Positions 15,959-23,448 of a stretch of DNA of 64,000 nucleotides are shown here, piece after piece. Origin of the DNA: Scandinavium lactucae (lineage in GTDB: Bacteria > Pseudomonadota > Gammaproteobacteria > Enterobacterales > Enterobacteriaceae); contig NZ_JAWXRD010000040.1 in NCBI RefSeq assembly GCF_033843265.1, forward strand, positions 806,001 through 870,000. The letters are read 5' to 3'. Both the position numbers and the translations under genes were made by a program. The notes beneath the pieces are model-generated. The model was not told where the DNA came from, searched no databases, and saw only the letters and a list, made by a program, of their open reading frames with translations. Numbering within the stretch: position 1 is the stretch's first letter; every line of letters begins with the position of its first letter.

Positions 15959-17338
15959 TTATTTTGATAGTGAATGCCATTTGTTATAAAAATGTTGACG
16001 TTGACGCTCATTTAACTTTGCATTTGATTTCTTGTTCATATACTTTTCGAATATTTCAATATTAGGGTAACGCTCAAGAGTGATACCACCATATCTTTTA
16101 TAATCATTTTTGGATAAACCTATTGGTTCAAACTTATAAGTACCGTCATCTAAACCCACATCAATGTAGTAAATGTTATCTGTTAATGAACGTGCTTGTT
16201 CTTCATCAAAAACGTAAATTACGACTTCTTTTATACTTTCATAGTCACGCAAATTTGACCGATTTGCGAATTGATAAATATTCTCAAATTCACGATTTTG
16301 TAAAATTTCTTCGCGTGTGATATTGAACATCATTTCACACAGACGTGATTCTACTGGTGACGGTTTCTGGCTTGCTAACCACACTGCCGTAGTGTACTCC
16401 TGGTACTTGTTCATACCACGGCTATTAGGCTTGATATGTTCACCATTGAGTACCTTACCTATACTGTTATTAGTTGTGTAGTAGAACTGCTCTTTTACGT
16501 TAGTGTTGATGTACTCAACGACTTGCTTCAAAGCATCTGGGTTAGCGTCTCTGTAGGTGCGTGTGAAGCGGTTGTTTTTCGAGAAGTAGTACACCTTCAA
16601 ACGATCCAGTACTGGTACTTTACGCTGGCGTATCCCTTCTAATTTGACCTCTTTGAATAGTTCTGGATTCCCCTTATAGATTAGGGTTTCATCGAACCTG
16701 TTAGCCATAAATGTCAGATCAAGTCCCTTGTACTTCTCTAGATCAACCCATGCAAAGATAGAAAGTTGTTTACATTCCGTACTGTACACATCCATGTGAC
16801 CTATCTTGCCGTTTTTGTCGAAGAAATTACTGTTCATAATGAAGTGATCGTAGGAACTTATAAAATTAAAGTTACAGGACATTGATTGAACAAGATCATC
16901 TGTAAAAGCAGTTACTGGTTTCGCCGTGACGTAGTTTTCTGTTACCTCGGCAAAGTCCTTGAAAAGTTCATGTTCGATTTCATATTTCTTCTCAGTATTA
17001 ATTACGCGATAAGTATGAAAATTTACCACATCATCAAGATAGATCTTCCACTGACGTAACAATGAAAGATCTGAAATATGCATGAATGCCTTTTCAGAAA
17101 GAATAAGTACTCGATTTGTTGGATTCAGTAGAAAATCACTAACATCTTTTTCAACATTACCCGAATAATCAGATGTTATTACTTTGCAGATACCATCAAG
17201 TTCTTTAGCTGTTTGTTCGATCAACTGTTTAGTAGCTTGTACGATGATATAATGATCGTTGGTTCTTTGGATTAGTTTAGTTAGACCGTAGGTTTTCCCG
17301 CCCCCACAGTCTACACTTATAAATTTAAATAATGACAT
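15959..17338 (-). CDS. P-loop ATPase, DEAD-like helicase fold
   Basis: 459 residues. A Walker A (VDCGGGKTYG) lies at residues 9-18 and a Walker B-like YLDDV lies near 103. The segment HYIIVQATKQLIEQTAKEL matches helicase motif Ia, and LILSEKAFMHI precedes motif II. A clear C-terminal RecA-like lobe with motif VI is not evident, so it may be a divergent SF2 enzyme. It is the only replication-type candidate in the window. The ribosome binding site is AAAAGGGAATT. The structured non-coding region lies right downstream of it. Confidence 0.55.
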   Translation of the reverse strand: MSLFKFISVDCGGGKTYGLTKLIQRTNDHYIIVQATKQLIEQTAKELDGICKVITSDYSGNVEKDVSDFLLNPTNRVLILSEKAFMHISDLSLLRQWKIYLDDVVNFHTYRVINTEKKYEIEHELFKDFAEVTENYVTAKPVTAFTDDLVQSMSCNFNFISSYDHFIMNSNFFDKNGKIGHMDVYSTECKQLSIFAWVDLEKYKGLDLTFMANRFDETLIYKGNPELFKEVKLEGIRQRKVPVLDRLKVYYFSKNNRFTRTYRDANPDALKQVVEYINTNVKEQFYYTTNNSIGKVLNGEHIKPNSRGMNKYQEYTTAVWLASQKPSPVESRLCEMMFNITREEILQNREFENIYQFANRSNLRDYESIKEVVIYVFDEEQARSLTDNIYYIDVGLDDGTYKFEPIGLSKNDYKRYGGITLERYPNIEIFEKYMNKKSNAKLNERQRQHFYNKWHSLSK

Positions 17339-17375
17339 AATAATTCCCTTTTATTATAAAGGCGTAGCATTCCTG

Positions 17376-17924
17376 CTACGCCTTGTTACCTTGTGTAATT
17401 TCTTTGATTTTATCTTTAGTAGTTTTTGAAAGTTTATTGAAGTACCTACTATAGGTTTTACCTTTGAAAAGTAGGTGATATGCCGTCTTGTCTGTTGTTC
17501 TTACAAAACGTGCATTCGCCCATTTAGTGATAGTAGTAAATGTATATTTCCCGGTAAGATATTCGAGTACTACTTCATCATATTCTTTTTCTGAAAGGCT
17601 TCTTTCTCTAAATCCTTTATGTTTACATTTAGATCTATTCGCAGATGGTGTTAACCATTGAAGATTACTGCATCTGTTGTCTAACTTATTTTCATTAATA
17701 TGATCTACATGCGTACAACCTGCTTGTGGTGAAGGTAGGAATGTTTCTGCAACTAATCTATGAACATCAACCGTTTTCGTAAAATTATTGACTCTTAGAT
17801 TAACCTTTCTATATCCAGTATTCTTATTAATACTTCCTTGAAGTACATTACCTTTCTTAGCGTGTCGTACCGCCCCCTCATCACTGACTTCGTAATTAGG
17901 GTATTTTGTTAGCATCCATGCCAT
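17376..17924 (-). CDS. NUMOD4/HNH homing endonuclease
   Basis: 182 residues. An N-terminal NUMOD4 segment (YPNYEVSDEGAVRHAKKG) is followed by an HNH core, VHRLVAETFLP ... HVDHINENKLDNRCSNLQWLT, around residues 53-90, with the expected His-Asn-Asn residues. Such free-standing enzymes nick or cut DNA and spread their own gene among phages. The C-terminal 80 residues probably bind DNA. ATAAGGAAAAAACAAA precedes ATG. It lies 37 bp upstream of the ATPase gene. Confidence 0.88.
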   Translation of the reverse strand: MAWMLTKYPNYEVSDEGAVRHAKKGNVLQGSINKNTGYRKVNLRVNNFTKTVDVHRLVAETFLPSPQAGCTHVDHINENKLDNRCSNLQWLTPSANRSKCKHKGFRERSLSEKEYDEVVLEYLTGKYTFTTITKWANARFVRTTDKTAYHLLFKGKTYSRYFNKLSKTTKDKIKEITQGNKA

Positions 17925-18029
17925 TTTGTTTTTTCCTTATTATACGGAGTACTCCATGTACAACCGTTTATGTTGTTAATTCATTTATTACCTTTTCATA
18001 GTTGAATGGGTTAAACTGAATGTAGTGTG

Positions 18030-18179
18030 TTACTTACCTAAAATGATGTGCTGTAAAACTAAGTACTGTATCGCTCCTGCATATGTCTTAGCTTTTCCAT
18101 CATCAATTATTTTTTGCAGTGCTTTTTTCTCTGTATCTGTAAAACGTACAGTTGCAATGTTATTTTTATTTTCTTTCAT
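18030..18179 (-). CDS. 49-residue ribbon-helix-helix protein
   Basis: I translated this short gene directly. It begins MKENKNNIATVRFTDTEKKA, a beta strand (ATVRFT) followed by two helices, as in Arc/CopG repressors, and ends QYLVLQHIILGK. The ribosome binding site AAGGAAAATAATG is good. It is the only obvious small DNA-binding regulator in the lysogeny part, so it may control the leftward early operon or bind repeated sites. It contains one AGTACT site. Confidence 0.65.
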   Translation of the reverse strand: MKENKNNIATVRFTDTEKKALQKIIDDGKAKTYAGAIQYLVLQHIILGK

Positions 18180-18624
18180 CATTATTTTCCTTATTATGAT
18201 GTAATCATTCCTGTGTTAACCCCGGCCAAAAATGACCCCGTGGATATACGGGGTCTTTTTAATACTTAGGGAATTATACTTCGCTGATTAGTTTAATCGC
18301 ATAAATGGATTAATCTAAGAAAGGGATACAACAAGATGTAGTACTTGTTCTATGTTTATCATTCATGACTATTTATCAATCTACCAGTTATAGTATAGTC
18401 TACACGGCCTTAACGTTTCAGGAATTATCTTTTGTACCTTCATTCTTATTTATTAATATCGAACAACAATAACTGATTATGAACATTATGCTTTCTGATT
18501 CATAAGTATTTAGTACTGCACATTAAAAACTGTTCCAAATTACGTTTAAAAACCCTGGTTCAACACGGCTACGTTACTACTGTACCCTTCGTTCAGACCA
18601 TCGATAATAGAGTGCTTTTCGTTT
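18180..18624. other. Early control region without a supported gene
   Basis: 445 bp between the small regulator and a small membrane protein. It holds a strong hairpin at 18234-18260, two AGTACT sites and AT-rich promoter-like DNA (TAGTATAGT near 18394). A 35-codon frame from 18369 lacks a ribosome binding site and is not called. Confidence 0.5.
18234..18260. terminator. Bidirectional rho-independent terminator
   Basis: GACCCCG and CGGGGTC form a 7-bp GC-rich stem with TTTTT on the plus side and, read from the other strand, ATTTTT after the stem. It separates the small regulator gene from the genes to its right. Confidence 0.75.
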
Positions 18625-18810
18625 TTATCTTTTCTTTGAACATTCAAGGTAATTTCTTACTAATCTATTCATAGCTGGTATCTTCAATGGTAATGCAATG
18701 ATAAATAGCATCATAAAGAAGAAGGTACAGACTATGTAGAAAGGGAAAAGTACACAAACGCAAAAAATGAATGCCAGTACTTCTAAAATAATTTTAACTA
18801 ATAAATTCAT
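18625..18810 (-). CDS. Small hydrophobic membrane protein
   Basis: About 61 residues from the ATG at 18810, which has GAGAG upstream; a start at 18828 lacks a ribosome binding site. Nearly the whole chain is hydrophobic (IILEVLAFIFCVCVLFPFYI, FFFMMLFIIALPL), giving two close transmembrane helices and a basic C-terminus. No family recognised. Small membrane proteins at this place in prophages can act in exclusion or lysis, but there is no direct evidence here. Confidence 0.5.
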   Translation of the reverse strand: MNLLVKIILEVLAFIFCVCVLFPFYIVCTFFFMMLFIIALPLKIPAMNRLVRNYLECSKKR

Positions 18811-18872
18811 ACATACTCTCAAGTACATTATTTATAGTATTTAGTACTTTAATCGGATGAAGTATTGTTTAC

Positions 18873-18996
18873 TAAAGTACCTATAAGTACTTCTGATGTA
18901 TTTATTCCTAAAGTACCTATAAGTACTTCTAATGTATTTATTCCTAAAGTACCTTTAAGTTCTTTTGATGAAATAATTCCTAAAGTACTTTTAGTT
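18873..18996. repeat. Tandem array of 36-bp units carrying AGTAC motifs
   Basis: Three full units (18873-18908, 18909-18944, 18945-18980) and a partial fourth. Each starts TAAAGTACCTATAAGTACTT or a variant. Units 1 and 2 differ by one base. The array lies just left of the divergent H-NS-like gene. A frame runs through it as 12-residue repeats, but it has no ribosome binding site. Iteron or operator array is a reasonable reading. Confidence 0.85.
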
Positions 18997-19068
18997 ATTA
19001 AGTCTAAAATTATTTTATTGTAACTTAACATATTGATATAAAAGACTATTTTTGTTAGCGTTTTATTC

Positions 19069-19085
19069 TTTTAGTCAGACTAAAA
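19069..19085. promoter_or_regulatory. 17-bp palindrome upstream of the H-NS-like gene
   Basis: TTTTAGTC-A-GACTAAAA is a perfect palindrome with a single central base, about 95 bp upstream of the ATG. It is operator-like, and the binding protein is unknown. Confidence 0.5.
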
Positions 19086-19180
19086 ATATATTTGATTTTT
19101 ATGTTTTCACTTATTATTATTCACCTCATCGAGCCGCTGCGATTAAAAATAACCACCTAAACATCTCAGGACTAATAAAA

Positions 19181-19717
19181 ATGACATTAAACTTTGATAA
19201 TAAGACTATTGAGCAAATTCAAGAAATCATTGCTAATGCAAATATGGTATTAGAAAAACGCGAGCTGATAAATGAAGGAATGAACAAGATCCGCGATATA
19301 ATTAATGAGTATAACATCAACCCTCAAGAATTAATCTATGGCTTAGGGATGCAAGTAACGACAAAATCCATTAAAGAAAACAAAAAATATCGTATTGCAA
19401 TTGGAAATAATGAATACTATACAAGTAATAAGAAGTTAGTGAAAAAACTAACTGAAAGTAGCGAGTATCAAGAACTAATTAAAGAGCAACCTAAAATGAT
19501 AGTACTTGATGTGTTCATGCGAGCTTATAACATAGATGGAACATATGAGCAGGATTTTCCTCTAAATGCAAAATACAATGGGGAGAGATTCCATTTAAAT
19601 AAGAAAGGTGTGTTTAATTCCATTACAAAACATCATTATGACATGTATTTAAAGACAAACAACTTTACAGATGGAAGCCATAGTCGAAAGAAATTTATTA
19701 CTGATGTCTCTGTATAA
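19181..19717 (+). CDS. H-NS-like nucleoid protein with unusual C-terminus
   Basis: 178 residues from the ATG at 19181, which follows CAGGACTAATAAAA; the longer frame upstream is non-coding. The first 60 residues are a coiled coil ending in IRDIINEYNINPQELIYG, the pattern at the end of the H-NS oligomerisation region. No H-NS AT-hook (QGR/TWTG) is visible. The C-terminal half is a different basic domain (KKYRIAIGNNEYYTSNKKL, HLNKKGVFNSI). It may be a phage silencer or DNA-binding protein. It is the only rightward gene between 14 kb and the integrase. Confidence 0.45.
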   Translation: MTLNFDNKTIEQIQEIIANANMVLEKRELINEGMNKIRDIINEYNINPQELIYGLGMQVTTKSIKENKKYRIAIGNNEYYTSNKKLVKKLTESSEYQELIKEQPKMIVLDVFMRAYNIDGTYEQDFPLNAKYNGERFHLNKKGVFNSITKHHYDMYLKTNNFTDGSHSRKKFITDVSV

Positions 19718-19737
19718 CGATACACTGAAATAGTAAG

Positions 19738-19768
19738 CCCGCAGATTTGACGCTGCGGGTTCTCATTT
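19738..19768 (+). terminator. Rho-independent terminator after the H-NS-like gene
   Basis: CCCGCAG pairs with CTGCGGG, and a T-rich stretch follows. Confidence 0.7.
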
Positions 19769-19790
19769 TATATTAATTCTGTGATTTTAG

Positions 19791-19937
19791 TCATTGGAAT
19801 AGATTCCAGCCTTCATAAATAACGGCCACGATAAAAATGATACTGAAGAAGTAAGGCCAGAATCTAAGAATGACCCAACCAATACTACATACAAAACCTA
19901 TGGCTAATATGGTATCGATTAAAGGATTAATCCACAT
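19791..19937 (-). CDS. 48-residue membrane protein downstream of the integrase
   Basis: Translated directly: it begins MWINPLIDTILAIGF, contains WVILRFWPYFFSIIFIVAV, and ends YEGWNLFQ. Two hydrophobic helices are likely. The start lies 12 bp beyond the recombinase stop with GAGAGGTTAGA as ribosome binding site, so both are in one transcript. Function unknown. It is too short for most gene finders. Confidence 0.6.
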   Translation of the reverse strand: MWINPLIDTILAIGFVCSIGWVILRFWPYFFSIIFIVAVIYEGWNLFQ

Positions 19938-19948
19938 TCTAACCTCTC

Positions 19949-21685
19949 TTAAATCTCAGGTATTTCTATACTACTATCATATGCAATCAACTTTTTACGC
20001 ATTGAGATTAATGTTGTTTTAACCAGTAAAGTTTCAATATCATTTGGTGTATGTTTTGTATTGATTTCTCCTGTTTTTAAGTTTATATCAATACATGATG
20101 ATTTAAGAGATAAGTCATCTTTATCTTCAATGTAACTATATGCCAATAACTCACCATCTATACTCAATGCCACATAATGCATTGCATAATCATGATGATA
20201 TTCAAAATTAAAAATGAACATCTTTTCATCGTTGTTATTATCTTGAATGATTTTTATTGTTCTAAGTACTTTTTTTAAACTTTGATTATATCTTTCACGC
20301 AGCTCTACGTTAGTCTTATCACATAATTCATCTATATCACATGATAATTCTTCGTTATCTATTGTAATCTCTTTCATCAAAGTTGAAAGTTCATTTGTTA
20401 TTCTCTCTTTTTCACTAACCTTTTCTCTTCGTGCTTTGGTAAGAGGAATTATCTCAGCATGTGTTTCAGATGTATTCAGGAAAATTTCTATTTCGTTGAT
20501 TTCAGCCACAACAACATTTAATCTTTTTTGTAGAGTATCGATCTTTCCCACATCTTTATTATTACTGTTGTATATCATGCTAAAATCAATGCTTTTAACA
20601 TGTTCAATAATCGCTCGCTGGCAGTTATCATACCGAATTAAACTACTATTACATGAACCTAATTTTGATCGTTTTCCTAAACAACGCAAATAGTTGCCTT
20701 TATTCGTAAAATGACCGATTAATGGCTCATTACAAATTCCGCACCTTGCTATTCCATTGAATAATGATACTTGTTTTGTTGAGTTCCTTATTGTTTTGGC
20801 TACGGCATTTGCATCAATCCTGCGTTGTACTAAATCGAACAATTCTTTACTAATAATTTCTGGGTAAATTTTTATCTCACGCGATTTCCATTCTGCTTGT
20901 GTTTCAGAACTTTTACGCTTCCCCGTTAACCACCCAATCAAACGCCGATCACGTAACATTACGTTAATGAAATTAGTACTAAACAATTTACCATCATACT
21001 TACCACCAACTTTATTAAGTTCACGTACTATTGCAGTAACCCCTTTCCCATTGGCATAACTGTTAAATATCGATCTTATTCTTTCAACTTCTGTTTCGTT
21101 TAGTTGATAATTATCCCCATCGAGTTTTAACCAGTACGGGATATTACGCTTTAGTGCTATACCTTCATCTACGGCTTTACGTTTGAGATTCGCCCAACTC
21201 TTAGTGACCATTCGCGACTTACGCTTACTTTCTTGGTAAGCACGTTCTATACTCGTCGAAAGTTGGGTAAGTTTGTGATCTAGCTTATAGCTAAAGATTT
21301 GCCCTGTTTCTACTTCAATTATGTCAATATTACGTTTTATCAAAAAGGTAAATTCATCGATTGCATCGAAACCTTGTTTACGTGAAAATCGGTCAACACT
21401 TTCGATTAATAAACAACCTTCACTGATTTCACCGCTGGCAACGCGACTTTTGAACCGCCCTAGTGAACCCTTAGTGAAGTTGTGGCCTTTGAATCCACTG
21501 ACGCCCGCGTCAGAATCCAGTACTTCATAATTATTTGGATCTAGCTGGTAGCCAAGTTCTTTCGGTAGGGTAGCGTTTTCAAGAAAATCCATAATGGTAG
21601 TGATTTGACGGTCAATCCCAAAACCCCCAAATACTCCAGTCTGTTGTAGTGTAGAAACACGTGTATATATGTAGGCTTTACTCAT
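19949..21685 (-). CDS. Large serine recombinase (phage integrase)
   Basis: 578 residues from the ATG at 21685 (MSKAYIYTRVST); the frame extends 22 codons further, but family alignment favours this start. The resolvase domain has the nucleophile Ser in YTRVST, plus SVDRFSR and ETG. A recombinase domain follows (IPYWLKLDGDNY ... FINVMLRDRRLIGWL), then a zinc ribbon (CGICNEPL ... LRCLGKRSKLGSC) and a coiled coil near residues 380-430. Such enzymes integrate between attP and attB without host factors and need a directionality factor to excise. No such factor is seen here. Serine integrases are uncommon in enterobacterial lambda-like phages. Confidence 0.93.
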   Translation of the reverse strand: MSKAYIYTRVSTLQQTGVFGGFGIDRQITTIMDFLENATLPKELGYQLDPNNYEVLDSDAGVSGFKGHNFTKGSLGRFKSRVASGEISEGCLLIESVDRFSRKQGFDAIDEFTFLIKRNIDIIEVETGQIFSYKLDHKLTQLSTSIERAYQESKRKSRMVTKSWANLKRKAVDEGIALKRNIPYWLKLDGDNYQLNETEVERIRSIFNSYANGKGVTAIVRELNKVGGKYDGKLFSTNFINVMLRDRRLIGWLTGKRKSSETQAEWKSREIKIYPEIISKELFDLVQRRIDANAVAKTIRNSTKQVSLFNGIARCGICNEPLIGHFTNKGNYLRCLGKRSKLGSCNSSLIRYDNCQRAIIEHVKSIDFSMIYNSNNKDVGKIDTLQKRLNVVVAEINEIEIFLNTSETHAEIIPLTKARREKVSEKERITNELSTLMKEITIDNEELSCDIDELCDKTNVELRERYNQSLKKVLRTIKIIQDNNNDEKMFIFNFEYHHDYAMHYVALSIDGELLAYSYIEDKDDLSLKSSCIDINLKTGEINTKHTPNDIETLLVKTTLISMRKKLIAYDSSIEIPEI

Positions 21686-21709
21686 CGTCTTTTGCGACCT
21701 TAAGTACTT

Positions 21710-21847
21710 GTATGTATCAATGTTAGCATTTGTACCCATGCGATTGTGCACACCTGTGCCATGACTGTTCCCCCGTTATCCATTGCATTTCCCCGCTGAC
21801 GTGGGAAAATAGCGCCCATTTTCTTTGAATCAACAGAATAGCAAATT
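21710..21847. other. Prophage-host junction (attR region)
   Basis: Composition changes from phage-like to host-like DNA here, and the last AGTACT site is at 21703. The stretch ATTGTGCACACCTGTG lies 3' of phage-like sequence and TTCCCCCGTTATCC begins host-like sequence. The core (usually 2 bp for serine integrases) cannot be read without the other junction. The rlmI promoter should lie in the right half. Confidence 0.5.
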
Positions 21848-23038
21848 ATGAGCGTACGTTTAGTGTTAGCCAAAGGCCGCGAAAAATCCTTACTTCGCCG
21901 CCATCCCTGGATCTTCTCTGGCGCTGTGGCGCGAATGGAAGGTAAAGCCTCTCTCGGTGAAACGATTGATATTGTTGATCATCAGGGTAAATGGTTGGCC
22001 CGCGGAGCGTACTCTCCGTCTTCGCAAATTCGTGCGCGCGTCTGGACGTTCGATCAGAACGAAGCCATTGATATTGCTTTCTTTGAACGTCGTTTGCAGC
22101 AGGCACAAACCTGGCGCGACTGGCTGGCGAAGAAAGACGGCCTTGATAGCTACCGTCTGATTGCTGGCGAATCCGATGGCCTGCCGGGCGTGACGATTGA
22201 CCGCTTTGGCAATTTCCTGGTGCTGCAATTGCTGAGCGCGGGCGCGGAATACCAGCGTGCGGCGCTGATTAGCGCCCTGCAAACGCTGTTCCCGGAATGT
22301 GCCATTTACGATCGCAGCGATGTGGCGGTGCGTAAGAAAGAAGGGATGGAACTGACTCAGGGTCCGGTAACCGGGGAAATCCCACCGGCCCTGCTGCCAA
22401 TTGAAGAACATGGCATGAAGCTGCTGGTCGATATCCAGGGCGGTCACAAAACCGGTTACTATCTCGACCAGCGTGACAGCCGTCTGGCGACCCGTCGCTA
22501 CGTGGCCGACAAGCGCGTGCTCAACTGTTTCTCCTACACCGGCGGCTTCGCGGTGTCGGCCCTGATGGGCGGCTGCCGTCAGGTGATTAGCGTTGATACG
22601 TCTCAGGAAGCGCTGGACGTGGCGAAGCAGAACGTTGAACTCAACAAGCTTGATCTCAATAAAGCCGATTTCGTGCGCGACGATGTCTTTAAACTGCTGC
22701 GTAAATACCGCGAAGAAGGCGAAAAATTCGACGTCATCGTAATGGACCCGCCAAAGTTCGTCGAAAACAAGAACCAGCTGATGGGCGCTTGCCGTGGTTA
22801 TAAAGACATCAATATGCTGGCTATTCAGTTGCTCAATCCGGGCGGCGTGCTGATGACTTACTCTTGCTCTGGCCTGATGACCACCGATTTATTTCAGAAA
22901 ATCATCGCCGATGCCGCAGTTGATGCCGGGCGTGATGTACAATTTATAGAGCAGTTCCGTCAGGCAGCCGATCACCCGGTGATCGCCACCTACCCGGAAG
23001 GCCTGTATCTGAAAGGGTTTGCCTGTCGCGTCATATAA
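21848..23038 (+). CDS. rlmI: 23S rRNA m5C1962 methyltransferase
   Basis: 396 residues, same length as E. coli RlmI. An N-terminal PUA domain (SVRLVLAKGREKSLLRRHPW) leads to a Rossmann methyltransferase with motif I VLNCFSYTGGFAVSAL near residue 225, motif IV DPPKF near 300, and the TYSCSG catalytic-Cys region. It methylates C1962 of 23S rRNA using S-adenosylmethionine. It is the first host gene after the prophage and its promoter region is next to attR, so its upstream DNA may have been altered by integration. Confidence 0.97.
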   Translation: MSVRLVLAKGREKSLLRRHPWIFSGAVARMEGKASLGETIDIVDHQGKWLARGAYSPSSQIRARVWTFDQNEAIDIAFFERRLQQAQTWRDWLAKKDGLDSYRLIAGESDGLPGVTIDRFGNFLVLQLLSAGAEYQRAALISALQTLFPECAIYDRSDVAVRKKEGMELTQGPVTGEIPPALLPIEEHGMKLLVDIQGGHKTGYYLDQRDSRLATRRYVADKRVLNCFSYTGGFAVSALMGGCRQVISVDTSQEALDVAKQNVELNKLDLNKADFVRDDVFKLLRKYREEGEKFDVIVMDPPKFVENKNQLMGACRGYKDINMLAIQLLNPGGVLMTYSCSGLMTTDLFQKIIADAAVDAGRDVQFIEQFRQAADHPVIATYPEGLYLKGFACRVI

Positions 23039-23101
23039 GTTGAAAAGTGAAACATTGCCCACATATCCCCTGTAAGTAATGTTTCCCGGGAGGTGACTAT
23101 G

Positions 23102-23419
23102 ATGATTGCCAGCAAATTCGGTATCGGCCAGCAGGTCCGCCATTCGCTGTTAGGGTATCTTGGCGTGATTGTCGATATCGACCCGGAATATTCCCTCGAC
23201 GATCCCTCTGATGATGAGGTGGCGGTGAACGACGAACTGCGCGCCTCACCGTGGTATCACGTGGTGATGGAAGATGACGACGGTGAACCCGTCCATACTT
23301 ATCTCGCAGAAGCTCAGCTGAAAAGCGAAGCCTTTGACGAGCATCCGGAACAGCCCTCGATGGACGAACTGGCGCAGTCCATTCGCCAACAGCTTCAGGC
23401 TCCTCGCCTGCGCAACTAA
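23102..23419 (+). CDS. hspQ: Heat shock protein, hemimethylated-DNA-binding HspQ
   Basis: 105 residues from MIASKFGIGQQVRHS, the start used by E. coli; ATG at 23099 directly before is an alternative and shares the GGGAGGTG ribosome binding site. The YccV fold is recognisable (HSLLGYLGVIVDIDPEYS, PWYHVVMEDDDGEPVHTYL). HspQ is a Lon specificity factor and was first described as binding hemimethylated oriC and affecting DnaA stability. It lies 60 bp after rlmI and is probably co-transcribed. A strong terminator follows. Confidence 0.96.
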   Translation: MIASKFGIGQQVRHSLLGYLGVIVDIDPEYSLDDPSDDEVAVNDELRASPWYHVVMEDDDGEPVHTYLAEAQLKSEAFDEHPEQPSMDELAQSIRQQLQAPRLRN

Positions 23420-23423
23420 TAAA

Positions 23424-23445
23424 AAACCCCGCTGATGCGGGGTTT
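23424..23445. terminator. Bidirectional terminator between hspQ and yccU
   Basis: AAACCCCGC-TGAT-GCGGGGTTT, a perfect 9-bp stem with A and T runs, between convergent genes. Confidence 0.9.
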
Positions 23446-23448
23446 GTT

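Larger units (their letters stand above)
177..21708. repeat. Highly iterated palindrome AGTACT dispersed over the prophage
   Basis: Reading through by eye I counted about 74 AGTACT sites, the first at 177-182 and the last at 21703-21708. Composition alone predicts about seven. Sites often extend to CAGTACTG, AAGTACTT or GAAGTACTTC. They lie in coding and non-coding DNA and on genes of both orientations. In coding DNA they are read as Ser-Thr, as Val-Leu and as Tyr, so all three phases are used. I found no copy between 21.8 and 64 kb. The function is unknown. Confidence 0.93.
1..21790. mobile_element. Lambda-like siphovirus prophage, integrase-proximal part (left end outside window)
   Basis: The segment is AT-rich and holds a complete head module plus the start of a tail module, all leftward, and a large serine recombinase at the right edge, 160 bp from the host gene rlmI. 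In E. coli rlmI is divergent from yccX, so the insertion is inferred to lie in that intergenic space. The right boundary (attR) is inferred between about 21710 and 21830, where composition changes and the AGTACT motif stops. The core cannot be defined without attL. No cI-like repressor, lysis or tape-measure gene is visible here. Confidence 0.95.

Noticed and set aside
18369..18476. 35-codon frame starting MTIYQSTSYS
   Set aside because: No ribosome binding site and no hydrophobic or domain pattern.
18873..18996. CRISPR array
   Set aside because: The units are contiguous without unique spacers, and no cas genes are present.
18849..19031. 60-codon frame with 12-residue repeats
   Set aside because: It arises from the 36-bp tandem array (a multiple of three) and has no ribosome binding site. 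Treated as DNA repeats.
1..21750. AGTACT enrichment as a codon-usage by-product
   Set aside because: The motif is used in all three phases, on both strands and in non-coding DNA, which codon bias cannot explain.
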